A stretch of 64,000 nucleotides of DNA from CAZWRN01 sp964446685 (GTDB taxonomy: Bacteria > Patescibacteriota > Microgenomatia > Daviesbacterales > UBA10151): the NCBI GenBank assembly GCA_964446685.1, contig CAYUPO010000004.1, positions 26,524-90,523 of the forward strand. The letters run 5' to 3'. This document shows positions 25,624-34,835 of this stretch, piece after piece. The notes beneath the pieces are model-generated. The model made no database searches, was not told where the DNA came from, and was given only the letters and a program-made list of their open reading frames with translations. Numbering within the stretch: the first letter of the stretch is position 1; each line of letters opens with the position of its first letter. Made by a program: the position numbers and the translations under genes.

Positions 25624-26301
25624 CTAGTTCATATAATTAGCAGAATCTTTTCTGGTTGTTTTAACATGGTCTCCATGATCTCCCCGCTGCAGCTCTTTTT
25701 CAAAGTCTTTTATAGCTTCAAGCACCTCTTCCGGAGATTCAACAATTTTAAAAACTTTACCTTCATCTTTTCTCATATGCATATTTTCCTGAAAAGCTTT
25801 GATGATCTTTTTCCAGAATTTTCCATATAAAATAAGCGGCTTATGATGACCAAAATAAAGTCTTGCGAGCCCCCAGGCCATGGCAAATTCTGAAATAGTA
25901 CCAGTACCTCCATTAAAGACCACATATATCTGCCCTTCCCGCATCAGTGTTAAAGTCCGCTCAACATAACTGTCTGTTTTAATCTCCTCATCCATCACAT
26001 TATCTTTGGATTTTCCCTCAAAATGCTTCATATCTTTAGGATAAAGAGTCACACCGGTAACTCGTCCTCCTCCGGCTTTAGCCCCCAGTGTAGCTGCCAG
26101 CATGATTCCAGGGCCTCCGCCGTCAACTACTTCATAACCTGCTTCTGCCAACATCCGACATGTTTCGAAACAGTCTTTAAATTCCTGATCTTCAGGTTTA
26201 CTGTCAGCATAGCCAAAGATAGCTACATGTGAGATAGATGGAGCTTTTTCTATTTTTTGTTTTTTACCCAAGAGCTTCCCAAATTTTTTCAAGATTTTCA
26301 T
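25624..26301 (-). CDS. LOG family protein
   Basis: About 225 residues. A Rossmann-like fold has VAIFGYADS and GYEVVDGGGPGIMLAATLGA. NGGTGTISEFAMAWGLA stands in for the classical PGGxGTxxE motif. LOG (Lonely guy) proteins include cytokinin-activating phosphoribohydrolases and bacterial nucleotide 5'-monophosphate nucleosidases. The start at 26301 is set by AAAGGAGATATTG and gives a 38-base overlap with the end of rpe. A nucleoside-monophosphate hydrolase that feeds ribose-5-phosphate into the neighbouring pentose-phosphate enzymes would fit, but is inference. Confidence 0.88.
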   Translation of the reverse strand: MKILKKFGKLLGKKQKIEKAPSISHVAIFGYADSKPEDQEFKDCFETCRMLAEAGYEVVDGGGPGIMLAATLGAKAGGGRVTGVTLYPKDMKHFEGKSKDNVMDEEIKTDSYVERTLTLMREGQIYVVFNGGTGTISEFAMAWGLARLYFGHHKPLILYGKFWKKIIKAFQENMHMRKDEGKVFKIVESPEEVLEAIKDFEKELQRGDHGDHVKTTRKDSANYMN

Positions 26302-26896
26302 CAATATCTCCTTTCTGTAAATACGAACCAATTACCAGCCTTTCGGCTCCCGCTTCAATTAGTTTTAAGGCTGTTTCCAGATTAACACTGCCATCAACAG
26401 CCACTACTCCAACCATTTTTGAGGCATCTTTCACTTTATCATATGTAGTTAAGAGAAAAGACTGACCTTGTTTGCCAGGATGGATCGCCATTACCTGCAA
26501 AACCTCAATTTTTTCAGAATATTTTTTTACCTCTTCTAAAGAAGTCTCCGGATTTATTGCCAAACCAGCAGACATCTCAGATTGTAAAATTAAATCCAAA
26601 GTCTCCATTACTTTTTCAGCTTCCAGATGAATAATAACCCGCTCAAAACCCTGCTCTTTCAGATCTTTGATCCAGTCAATCGGATTTTTAACCATTAAAT
26701 GAGCTTCTTTGTGAAAAGGAATTTCCTGCGTTGCCAAGGATGATGGCTGAATACTTTTTGTTTCAACCAGTTCGCCATCCATAAAATCAATATGCACCCA
26801 TCCATCTTCCAAAGCCGACGCACTTTTCAGCTTGTTCAGCTGCTCAGAAAATTCAGATTCATTTGTAGCCAAAATTGCGGGAATTAGTGTAACCAT
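26264..26896 (-). CDS. rpe: Ribulose-phosphate 3-epimerase
   Basis: 210 residues, TIM barrel. Motifs are LIPAILATNE, VHIDFMDGELV with the metal His/Asp, HKEAHLMVKNP, VQVMAIHPGKQGQSF and VAVDGSVN. It interconverts ribulose-5-phosphate and xylulose-5-phosphate. It overlaps the LOG gene and lies 108 bases downstream of rpiB across a word repeat. The usual MTVHPGFGGQ reads MAIHPGKQGQ, a mild variation. Confidence 0.93.
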   Translation of the reverse strand: MVTLIPAILATNESEFSEQLNKLKSASALEDGWVHIDFMDGELVETKSIQPSSLATQEIPFHKEAHLMVKNPIDWIKDLKEQGFERVIIHLEAEKVMETLDLILQSEMSAGLAINPETSLEEVKKYSEKIEVLQVMAIHPGKQGQSFLLTTYDKVKDASKMVGVVAVDGSVNLETALKLIEAGAERLVIGSYLQKGDIDENLEKIWEALG

Positions 26897-26904
26897 AAGA
26901 CAAT

Positions 26905-27002
26905 TTGAAATTCACAATTTGAAATTTGAAGTTAATTTGAAATCTTTAAAATTTAATTTTGAAAACCAACTTTTCAATTCAAATTTCAAATTTCAAATTT
27001 CA
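26905..27002. repeat. AAATTTCAAATTT word repeat between rpiB and rpe
   Basis: About 100 bases consist almost only of AATTTGAAATT and its complement in degenerate tandem and inverted copies, ending TCAAATTTCAAATTTCAAATT. It lies inside the operon and is probably transcribed. Confidence 0.75.
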
Positions 27003-27004
27003 AA

Positions 27005-27463
27005 TTATTTTAATCTATACTGCTCTAGCTCTTTTAGCTTATTTATCCGTCTAATATGTCTTTCTTCACCTGTGAAAGCGGTATTTAAAAATGTTTTTAC
27101 CATCTCATAAGCAGTATCAGCTATCAGTACATCTGAAGCTAAACAGATGATATTGGCATCCTCATGTTCTCTGGACTGAGCAGCTCTTTTTTCATCAAAT
27201 ACCAGGCAGGATCTGACCCCCTTAACTTTATTTGCCGCCATATCCACTCCAACTCCGGATCCGCAAATTAAAACCCCCTTGCTATCTGAATCCTCCGCAA
27301 CAGCCTGTCCGACTGCCTGAGCATAATCAACATAATCATCGGCCGGATCCAAGTTTTCATTTCCCATATCTTCATATTCCAGTCCGTCAGCATCCATCCG
27401 CCTTTTTAGCTCTTCTTTTAATTCGAATCCTCTGTGATCAGCTCCGATATAAATCATGAACAT
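27005..27463 (-). CDS. rpiB: Ribose-5-phosphate isomerase B
   Basis: 152 residues (M3 at 27457 is an equally good start). MIYIGADHRGFELK opens the RpiB/LacAB fold. GVLICGSGVGVDMAANKVKGVR is the anion-binding and catalytic loop, with Cys in LICGSG. HEDANIICLAS follows. It isomerises ribose-5-phosphate and ribulose-5-phosphate. It is the first gene of the pentose-phosphate run rpiB-rpe-LOG-transketolase N-transketolase C, preceded by a structured leader (27496-27712). Confidence 0.94.
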   Translation of the reverse strand: MFMIYIGADHRGFELKEELKRRMDADGLEYEDMGNENLDPADDYVDYAQAVGQAVAEDSDSKGVLICGSGVGVDMAANKVKGVRSCLVFDEKRAAQSREHEDANIICLASDVLIADTAYEMVKTFLNTAFTGEERHIRRINKLKELEQYRLK

Positions 27464-27495
27464 AGCTTAGAACTTTTAGCTTTTAGTGTAAAGGG

Positions 27496-27712
27496 GCTGA
27501 AGATCGTCACCTATCTTCAGCGGGTGAAATACAACCACTCCGCACAGCGGAAACATAAAATACTTTTCACACAGAGATAGAGGAACTAACGCAGAGTATT
27601 AAAAATTTCCCTCATTTTTTTCCACGAAAAACCCCGCACGTAGCGGGGATTCTCGAGAACTCACTATTCAAGTAAGCTTGTTTAAAGTATCAATTTTTAA
27701 GACTTAGGTCAA
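27496..27712 (-). promoter_or_regulatory. Promoter and structured leader of the pentose-phosphate operon with early terminator
   Basis: On the reverse strand TTGACC (27712-27707) and TACTTT (27689-27684) are 17 bases apart. About 30-50 bases after the expected start, CCCCGC...GCGGGG (27648-27632) is followed by TTTTT (27631-27627), an intrinsic terminator. A second hairpin of eight pairs (CTGAAGAT/ATCTTCAG) lies at about 27496-27521. The terminator between promoter and rpiB suggests attenuation. It could also end an unseen short RNA. Confidence 0.55.
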
Positions 27713-27739
27713 GTACTACAAAATATATCATTTGGGACA

Positions 27740-27995
27740 ATACGTCATTGCGAAGCAAGAACTTGTTCATTGCGAGGAGCGAAGCGACGTGGCAATCTCT
27801 CCTCTGCCTGTCATTCTGGCAACATAAATAGATTGACTGGAATAAAATAAGCCTTAACAATCAGCTGTCCAGAATCTTAACTAAGTTTGATTCTGGACAA
27901 GCCAGAATGACAATAGTTAATTGATTACCTGCATGTCTACCGATAGGTTGCGCGTTGATTCTTAGTAATTTTGCTCCGCAATGATGAATTAGACT
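27740..27995. repeat. Composite GTCATTGCGA / GTCATTCTGG repeat cluster
   Basis: Two nested inverted elements fill the 635-base gap between divergent rpiB and the exonuclease gene. Outer GTCATTGCGAAGCAAG... pairs with CTCCGCAATGATG at about 27980. Inner TGTCATTCTGGCAAC (27809) pairs with GCCAGAATGACAATAG (27900). Besides these repeats, the rpiB promoter and a GACACATGACGCATGATACATGAC word run near 28062, I see nothing else. Confidence 0.75.
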
Positions 27996-28097
27996 CCTTG
28001 AATTTCTTACACTGAATTGTTACTATAAAAACCAAATATAAACCGTAACTCTGCCTTATGTTGTGACACATGACGCATGATACATGACTCACCAACT

Positions 28098-29519
28098 ATG
28101 CCGCTGCCCAGCACACTCGTATTTCTTGACACTGAAACCACCGGCGGAAGCCTGAGGACTGACCGGGTGATTGAGATCGGTATGCTTCGGGTGGAAAACG
28201 GTAAAGTTGTCAAAAAGTTTACTTCACTGATCAACCCTCAAAGATATGTCCCGCCGGAGATTGAAATGCTGACAGGTATTTCCGGAGCTATGGTAGACAC
28301 TGCTCCAACTTTCTTTGAACTAAAAGATCAAATTCTGGAAATGATGGAAGATGCTGTTTTTGTAGCCCATAATGCCCGGTTTGATTATGGATTTATTAAG
28401 ACCGAATTTAAAAGGTTGGGAATAAATTTTTCTGCTAAACACTTATGCACTGTCAAACTTTCCCGCAATTTATATCCCCAATACAGTCATCACAATCTTT
28501 CAATACTAATCGAACGGCATGGATTCACAATTGAGAACCGCCACCGGGCTTTTGATGATGCTGAAGTACTTTGGAAGTTTTACCAGAAAATCCAGACAGA
28601 ATTTCCAGCCGAACTAATTGAAGCTGCCGTCAGTAAAGCTCAAAAAAGACCAAGTATTCCGACCGGCCTTTCCGGAGATGATCTGGATGCCTTGCCGGAA
28701 AATCCCGGAGTTTATATTTTTTATGGAGAAAGTGGAATCCCACTCTATGTTGGAAAAAGCGTTAATATCAGGGACCGGGTTTTATCTCATTTTGCCGCTG
28801 ATCACACCTCATCCCTGGAACTTAAAATTACCCAGCAAATCAAATCAATCGAAACCATTCAGACCGAAGGAGAACTGGGAGCATTGCTTAAAGAAGCCTA
28901 TTTGGTTAAAAAATTGCAACCACTTTATAACCGGAGGCTTCGTCAGAAAAATAAATTATTAGTCCTGAAATATAGCGAAAATGAACAGGGTTACTTTAGT
29001 TGTAACTATGGTATTCAAGACAATATAGACCCACAGGAAATAGACAAGATTATCGGTGTTTTCAGAAGCAAAAAGTCTCTGCAGGAATTTCTCTTTTCAA
29101 TTGCCAAAGAGCATAATTTATGTGAGAAATTACTTGGTGTAGATAAGACATCTTCTAGCTGCTTTGGATACCGTTTAGGAAGGTGTAAAGGAGCTTGCAG
29201 CAATAAAGAAAAACCTTTGTTTTACAATTTTAGATTTATGGAAATAATCGGTAAAATGAAGTTTAAAAAGTGGCCGTTTGAACAGCCAATTGTGATCGAT
29301 GATTACAGCAATGACGGAACAACCAGGGACAGTTTTATTATCAACAACTGGTGTGTTATCGGCAAAATGAATACCTCCAGTAACAAACTTGAAACAACTT
29401 TAGATATTGGTTTTAACCTGGATACTTATAAGATTCTAAACTCCTGTCTGAACAAACCAAAGTACGCCAAACACATCCGCACCATCAACCAGGACCAAAT
29501 GCAGTTGTTTCAGATTTAA
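28098..29519 (+). CDS. DEDDh exonuclease fused to GIY-YIG nuclease (DnaQ-UvrC/Cho-like)
   Basis: About 473 residues. The N-terminal DEDDh 3'-5' exonuclease has LVFLDTETTGG, VFVAHNARFDYGFI and HRAFDDAEVLWKFY, with all four acidic residues and the His. After a linker, a GIY-YIG domain starts NPGVYIFYGESGIPLYVGKS with RDRVLSHF and EGELGALLKEAYLVKKLQP. The arrangement equals the PolC-epsilon/Cho-like proteins that make damage-site incisions. The start at 28098 is chosen over 28077, because the latter lies in a word repeat. It is upstream of mutS and mutL in the same direction, forming a repair neighbourhood. Confidence 0.92.
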   Translation: MPLPSTLVFLDTETTGGSLRTDRVIEIGMLRVENGKVVKKFTSLINPQRYVPPEIEMLTGISGAMVDTAPTFFELKDQILEMMEDAVFVAHNARFDYGFIKTEFKRLGINFSAKHLCTVKLSRNLYPQYSHHNLSILIERHGFTIENRHRAFDDAEVLWKFYQKIQTEFPAELIEAAVSKAQKRPSIPTGLSGDDLDALPENPGVYIFYGESGIPLYVGKSVNIRDRVLSHFAADHTSSLELKITQQIKSIETIQTEGELGALLKEAYLVKKLQPLYNRRLRQKNKLLVLKYSENEQGYFSCNYGIQDNIDPQEIDKIIGVFRSKKSLQEFLFSIAKEHNLCEKLLGVDKTSSSCFGYRLGRCKGACSNKEKPLFYNFRFMEIIGKMKFKKWPFEQPIVIDDYSNDGTTRDSFIINNWCVIGKMNTSSNKLETTLDIGFNLDTYKILNSCLNKPKYAKHIRTINQDQMQLFQI

Positions 29520-29671
29520 AGTTTCCTATTTATCTTCTTTGTCATTCTGAAGCAAAGCTGAATAATATAATTCGAACCTACTTTTATAATCTTGTGTCTT
29601 TCACGATTGTTCAGCTTGGTTACTCTTATAAAACTTGCTAAGATAATCTAGTTAATTTTCCTGACAAATTT

Positions 29672-32305
29672 ATGCACGAATTTACCACTCCAATGATGAA
29701 ACAATATATGGAAATTAAAAAACAGTATCAGGACTGTTTACTGTTTTTCCGGATGGGAGATTTTTATGAACTATTTCTGGAAGATGCGCAGACTGGGGCA
29801 GAGGTATTAAATATTACCCTGACCGGCAGACCAAAAGGCAAAGACGGCAGAATTCCGATGGCCGGAGTTCCCTATCACGCGGTTGATATCTATCTGAATA
29901 AACTAGTCAAAGCCGGTTACAAAGTTGCCATTTGTGAACAGGTCAGCCTGCCCAATAAATACGGTATTATCGATCGCGAAGTTGTCAGGGTTGTCACTCC
30001 AGGAACAATACTGGATGAAAATGCTCTTGCCAAAAAAGAAAACAATTATATTGTCAGTTTAAATATTGAAAGTGGCACACTGGCCATATCATATGCAGAT
30101 CTATCAACCGGTTTTTTTGCCGGATTTGAAAAAGAGATTGGGGAAAATATCGAACTAATTCATCAGGAAATCTCCAAAATCCATCCTGTTGAATGCATCC
30201 TGCCGGATGAGTTATATAACGATCCCGATGTTTTAAAAATCTTAAGCCGTCAGAAAGGACTAAATTTATACTCATTTCAGGAATGGAATACATTTAGTAC
30301 TCGTTCACATGAAGTACTCAAAGACTGTTTTGGCGTAAAAACGCTAACTGCTTTTTCTCTGGATACCAAACCACTTCTGGCTCAGACAGCTGCAGCATTA
30401 TTGGGATATTTCCAGCAGACCCAAAAAGCGGCTTTATCTCATTTGAAAAAGTTTACTTATTTAAATGATGAAGATGTTTTATCACTGGACCGTTCAACCA
30501 TTATTAACCTGGAACTTTTCTCCACAATCAGAGAACACGACACAAAAGGCTCACTACTATTTGTCTTAGACCAGACAATTACTGCCATGGGCGGAAGGCT
30601 CCTCAAATCCTGGATCTCAAAACCTTTATCCCACAAAGATGCGATTGAAGAGCGGTTTGATGCTGTTTCGGAAATCAACCAGACCAGTTCTCTTAAAGAA
30701 GATTTAAGAGATCAGTTAAAACAAATACCAGATATTGAAAGACTGCTTTCCCGGTTAAGTTTAAATTTAGGAAACGCCCGGGATATCGTCAATTTAAAAA
30801 ACGCTCTTTTAATAATTCTGCAGGTAAAAAAATCTTTGCACCAGACAAGATCCACCCTACTTAAGAAAACCATCAAAAACATCACTGAAAAACTATCTGA
30901 AGTTTGCTCACTTGTAGAAGCCAATATTGTTGATGAGCCACCGATAGATACCAAATCAGGCGGAATTTTTAAAAGAGGCTTTAATTCAAAACTAGATGCA
31001 CTTTATCATTCGATATCTAAAAGCAAAGATTGGGTTGCCAATCTGGAAAAAGATGAAAGAGAAAGAACAGGTATCGGCTCTCTTAAAGTAAGGTTTAATA
31101 AAGTTTTTGGTTACTACATCGAAATCAGCAAATCAAATGTCAGTTTAGCTCCGGACAATTATCACCGCAAACAAACACTGGTCAATGGCGAACGTTTTAT
31201 AACAGATGAATTAAAACATCATGAAGAAATTATTCTGACTGCTGAGGAAAAAATTAATGCTTTAGAGTATGAATTATTTTTAAAAACACTAAACCAAATC
31301 ATATCTTTCACATCTGCAATCCAGGAAAGTGCCCAGGCCATTGCCACAATTGATTGTTTAGCAAACTTTGCTTATCTAGCTGAAAAAGAAAAATATCAAA
31401 GGCCAAAACTAATCCTGTCCGGCGAAATGACGATCAAAAATGGTCGCCATCCGGTGGTTGAAAAACTGTTAGACAGCGGACAGTTTGTGCCAAATGATGT
31501 TTTTTTTGACAAATCAAAAGCCCAGTTGCTACTAATAACCGGACCAAATATGGCCGGCAAATCTGTTTTTATTCGTCAAATTGCACTCATTACTCTGATG
31601 GCCCAAATCGGCTGCTTTGTCCCAGCAGAATCAGCAATCATCACTCCGGTTGACCGGATCTTTGTCAGATCAGGCGCTTCCGATGTAATTACTTCCGGTC
31701 TTTCAACTTTCATGGTTGAAATGGTCGAAACAGCCTACATCCTCAATAACTCAACTGAAAAAAGCCTAATTGTCATGGATGAAATAGGCCGGGGTACCAG
31801 CACTTACGATGGCATTTCACTGGCCTGGGCAATTGCTGAATACTTAGTCACTCATTTTAAAATTCCACCTAAAACACTTTTTGCCACTCACTATCATGAA
31901 CTACAAAAACTGGAAACATTTTTCCCCAGATCAGTCAAAAATTATTCAATGGCCGTTGTTCAAAATGATGATCAACCAATTTTTCTTTATACAATTACAC
32001 CTGAAGCCGCATCTCATTCTTTTGGAGTTGCAGTAGCCAAACTAGCAGGGATTCCACCGGAAGTAATTCTTAACGCCACACAAAAATTAGGCAATCTTGA
32101 ATCAAATAGTTCATATATTTCTCATGAAAAAACAGAGACCACAGAAGACACAAATACCCTACTTGCCCGTGTCTTATTAAAAGAACTGGAAACAGTTGAT
32201 ATCTCCCTCATGACCCCACTGGAAGCACTAAATAAACTTTCTGAAATAAAAAATAAACTAAAACTCCTTCAGACTACCCATGATTCACTAATAAACACAA
32301 ATTAG
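29672..32305 (+). CDS. mutS: DNA mismatch repair protein MutS
   Basis: 877 residues, full length. The mismatch-binding domain starts TPMMKQYMEIKKQY and has the F-Y-E motif (F31, E33). The core and clamp are normal. The ATPase has GPNMAGKSVFIRQ (Walker A, about 624-631), STFMVEM, VMDEIGRGTSTYDG and ATHYHEL. It recognises base mismatches and recruits MutL. A promoter-like TTGGTT-17-TAAGAT lies 30-60 bases upstream. Codon use is uniform. Many reduced CPR genomes lack mismatch repair, so presence is notable. Confidence 0.98.
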   Translation: MHEFTTPMMKQYMEIKKQYQDCLLFFRMGDFYELFLEDAQTGAEVLNITLTGRPKGKDGRIPMAGVPYHAVDIYLNKLVKAGYKVAICEQVSLPNKYGIIDREVVRVVTPGTILDENALAKKENNYIVSLNIESGTLAISYADLSTGFFAGFEKEIGENIELIHQEISKIHPVECILPDELYNDPDVLKILSRQKGLNLYSFQEWNTFSTRSHEVLKDCFGVKTLTAFSLDTKPLLAQTAAALLGYFQQTQKAALSHLKKFTYLNDEDVLSLDRSTIINLELFSTIREHDTKGSLLFVLDQTITAMGGRLLKSWISKPLSHKDAIEERFDAVSEINQTSSLKEDLRDQLKQIPDIERLLSRLSLNLGNARDIVNLKNALLIILQVKKSLHQTRSTLLKKTIKNITEKLSEVCSLVEANIVDEPPIDTKSGGIFKRGFNSKLDALYHSISKSKDWVANLEKDERERTGIGSLKVRFNKVFGYYIEISKSNVSLAPDNYHRKQTLVNGERFITDELKHHEEIILTAEEKINALEYELFLKTLNQIISFTSAIQESAQAIATIDCLANFAYLAEKEKYQRPKLILSGEMTIKNGRHPVVEKLLDSGQFVPNDVFFDKSKAQLLLITGPNMAGKSVFIRQIALITLMAQIGCFVPAESAIITPVDRIFVRSGASDVITSGLSTFMVEMVETAYILNNSTEKSLIVMDEIGRGTSTYDGISLAWAIAEYLVTHFKIPPKTLFATHYHELQKLETFFPRSVKNYSMAVVQNDDQPIFLYTITPEAASHSFGVAVAKLAGIPPEVILNATQKLGNLESNSSYISHEKTETTEDTNTLLARVLLKELETVDISLMTPLEALNKLSEIKNKLKLLQTTHDSLINTN

Positions 32306-32318
32306 GACAGATAGGCGT

Positions 32319-32392
32319 CATTCCCGCGAAAGCGGGAATCTGCAGTGTCTACTCTTAGGTATTTACAGATTCCCCTTTTCAGGGGAATGACG
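32319..32392. repeat. GTCATTCCCGCGAAAGCGGGAATC repeat between mutS and mutL
   Basis: A left hairpin (TTCCCGC GAAA GCGGGAA) and a right hairpin (TTCCCCTTTTCAGGGGAA) are bounded by GTCAT and ATGAC. It is a typical dispersed palindromic unit lying inside the mutS-mutL operon. Confidence 0.85.
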
Positions 32393-32404
32393 TAATCTAT
32401 TACC

Positions 32405-34054
32405 ATGAAAACAATTCACAAACTAACTCCTTCCCAAATTGCCAAAATAGCCGCCGGTGAAGTTATTGAAAAACCAGCTTTTGCAGTCAAAGAACTAATT
32501 GAAAATTCACTTGATGCCCAGTCAAAACATATCCAGATTTTTATTGAGGAGGGTGGTCTTAAAAAAATTCTGATCATTGATGATGGTGTAGGTATGTCTG
32601 AAGAAGACCTCAAAGAATGTTTCAAACTACATACCACCAGCAAAGTCACACAGGATGATTCTTTAAATGCCATCAGATCAATGGGTTTTCGGGGTGAAGC
32701 TTTGGCCTCTCTGGCTTCCATCAGCCGGATGTCACTTCAAAGCCGGACAAATAAAGCTCCCTCCGGAACCAAAATCACACTTGCAGAAGGGAAATTATTA
32801 TCCTCCTCTCCTATTGGCATGCCTTACGGCACCCAAATTGAGATCAGAGATCTCTTTTACTCTGTTCCAGGCAGAAAAAAATTTATGGAAAATCCCCAAA
32901 AGGAATACCGGACTATCCTGGATTGGGTTATCCGGATCGCCTTAGCCAATCCAACCATTCGTTTTACACTAACTCACAATAAAAAATTAGTCTTTGACCT
33001 GCCAGGTGATCAGGAAGTTATGGATCGGCTTAAATATTTTCTGAAGGAAGATTTTAAACTTTTACCTATTAATTTCGAAGATACTTATGTCAATATCAGC
33101 GGCTTTACTTCCTCAGCTTCTATTTCAACTTCCAGTTCATCCAAACAGTTTATCTTTGTTAACAACCGCCCAATAACCGATAAATTAGTTTCAACAGCCA
33201 TCAAAGAGGCATATGGTACAACAATTGAACACAATAAATATCCAATTTATTTTATCCATATCTCTGTCCCACCGGAAATGGTAGATGTAAATGTTCACCC
33301 CAGAAAAGAGCAAGTAAATTTACTCAATCGTCAATTAATTTTTGATCAGGTCCAAAAAGCTATTTTCCAGACTTTGCAGATAAGTCATCCCTTATCTGAG
33401 ATTTCAAAGCCCCCCTCTATTACAAAATCGTTTGCCGGAGAGATTTTAAGGGGTCAGGACGAATTATTTATGCTGGAAAAAAAATTCGTCAACTTAGATA
33501 AAATATTACAAATACATGATTTATTTTTATTAATTCAGGCACAAAATGGACTAATTATTGTTGATCAACATGCTGCACATGAGCGAATTTTATATGAACA
33601 ATTTAAAAAAGATTTTGAAAATAAAAAAAATAAAAAATTTAAACTTTTACACCCTCTAAAACCAGAATTTTCGATACTGGAAAATCAAATTCTGTTAGAA
33701 AACAAGGGATTTCTGGAAAATCTCGGATTTTCAGTAAATTTTAAAACAGGTACATCTATTACTCATATTCCGGAGTTACTAAAGGATCGAAATATTACCG
33801 AAATCCTAACCGAATTCATTGAACAGATCATTCAAGAAAAAAGTATTTCAATAGACTTAAAATCAGACCAGCTGCTGAAATATCTAGCCTGTAGAAGTGC
33901 AATCAAATCAGGCGATAGAATAGACACAAAACAGGCAAAATCTCTGGTTGAAAAGCTATTTCAAACCCCAAACCACACCCACTGCCCCCACGGCCGCCCA
34001 ACCTTCATTCTTCAACCGCTAAAGGAATTAAATAAACAGTTTAAACGTTTCTAG
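32405..34054 (+). CDS. mutL: DNA mismatch repair protein MutL, endonuclease type
   Basis: 549 residues. The GHKL ATPase has ELIENSLDAQ, LIIDDGVGM and GFRGEALASLASI. The dimerisation domain contains DQHAAHERILYE, which fits the metal-binding DQHAx2Ex4E endonuclease motif of non-E. coli MutL. ACRSAIKSGD and CPHGRPT complete the catalytic site. It should nick the daughter strand itself, so no MutH is needed. It follows mutS after about 100 bases containing a palindromic repeat. Confidence 0.97.
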   Translation: MKTIHKLTPSQIAKIAAGEVIEKPAFAVKELIENSLDAQSKHIQIFIEEGGLKKILIIDDGVGMSEEDLKECFKLHTTSKVTQDDSLNAIRSMGFRGEALASLASISRMSLQSRTNKAPSGTKITLAEGKLLSSSPIGMPYGTQIEIRDLFYSVPGRKKFMENPQKEYRTILDWVIRIALANPTIRFTLTHNKKLVFDLPGDQEVMDRLKYFLKEDFKLLPINFEDTYVNISGFTSSASISTSSSSKQFIFVNNRPITDKLVSTAIKEAYGTTIEHNKYPIYFIHISVPPEMVDVNVHPRKEQVNLLNRQLIFDQVQKAIFQTLQISHPLSEISKPPSITKSFAGEILRGQDELFMLEKKFVNLDKILQIHDLFLLIQAQNGLIIVDQHAAHERILYEQFKKDFENKKNKKFKLLHPLKPEFSILENQILLENKGFLENLGFSVNFKTGTSITHIPELLKDRNITEILTEFIEQIIQEKSISIDLKSDQLLKYLACRSAIKSGDRIDTKQAKSLVEKLFQTPNHTHCPHGRPTFILQPLKELNKQFKRF

Positions 34055-34149
34055 CATTTGTAATACTGCCTCTGACATTCATATCTACTTCGCCAAAGGC
34101 TTTGCCAGACAAGCACAGGCATAAATTCAAATATAACTTAGATAATAGA

Positions 34150-34262
34150 TTGACAGATGATTGTTTTTACAGTATTGTTTTACTCCAGAGAGATGAATAT
34201 CTGGAAATCAAAAAACAATTTAAATATTTTTTCCCACTAGAGCCACAGGGCTCTTTTTTTTT
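34150..34262 (+). promoter_or_regulatory. Promoter, 15-codon leader ORF and intrinsic terminator upstream of a short gene
   Basis: TTGACA (34150-34155), a 17-base spacer and TATTGT (34173-34178) form the promoter. A leader ORF follows at 34193-34240. Its TAG stop touches the terminator stem GAGCC/GGCTC (34240-34253), which is followed by nine T. The gene at 34286 begins 24 bases later, so transcripts must read through the terminator. A translating ribosome at the stop codon could mask the stem. No antiterminator pairing was found, unlike the three elements at 52-54 kb. Confidence 0.6.
34193..34240 (+). CDS. Putative Asn/Lys-rich leader peptide, 15 aa
   Basis: MNIWKSKNNLNIFSH, with four Asn and three Lys in 15 residues, ends directly at the base of a terminator hairpin. 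AGAGAG before the ATG is only a weak ribosome binding site. Interpretation as a regulatory leader rests on position. Confidence 0.45.
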   Translation: MNIWKSKNNLNIFSH

Positions 34263-34285
34263 GGAAAAATAGTTAGAAAACATAT

Positions 34286-34780
34286 ATGCATGAAGTAAAA
34301 TTATGGCATCCAGAATTACCAAACCTTTCTGGAGGTAATGATAAGTTAAAAATCGGAGTCGCCTCTGTAGGGAGATTACTCACAATAATATCAGAAGATG
34401 CCCCTTCACTTAGACTGGGTGGTTTACCTTCACATCATTTAAAAAGAATTGCTCAGTATAGCGATCAAACTCCGTTGTGGATGATAAACCATCTGGGAAT
34501 ATCACAACCTGATTATATCGGAAAAAGTAACAATTTTGATTTTGATATCCTTTTAAAAGAAAATGAATTTCTTGTAAAAGAACCCGACGAGTACAGACAA
34601 TCCAGACATCTACAAATGATGGTGCAAGCGATTTTAAGAGGCGAACTACCACCAAATCGATACACAGATTTAATCCCAGATCAATGGCAAGATCAGATCG
34701 CTCAAGAAATAGCTAAATATGATTCAGGTCAAAAAAGATTCGTTGGACTGAAAGCTAAAGATCTTTTTACAACTACCTAG
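34286..34780 (+). CDS. Hypothetical protein, 164 aa
   Basis: A soluble protein of unknown family. It has an N-terminal beta-rich part (KLKIGVASVGRLLTII), a central WMINHLGIS and a helical C-terminus with HLQMMVQAILRGELPP. No signal, membrane segment or metal motif is seen. It stands between a leader/terminator element and tRNA-Gln on the same strand and might be cotranscribed with the tRNA, 56 bases downstream. No Shine-Dalgarno is visible. Confidence 0.6.
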   Translation: MHEVKLWHPELPNLSGGNDKLKIGVASVGRLLTIISEDAPSLRLGGLPSHHLKRIAQYSDQTPLWMINHLGISQPDYIGKSNNFDFDILLKENEFLVKEPDEYRQSRHLQMMVQAILRGELPPNRYTDLIPDQWQDQIAQEIAKYDSGQKRFVGLKAKDLFTTT

Positions 34781-34835
34781 GAAAAAATAGCCATTTTGTG
34801 CTAAAATTTACCAGTTCAAGACGTTTAAACAAAAT

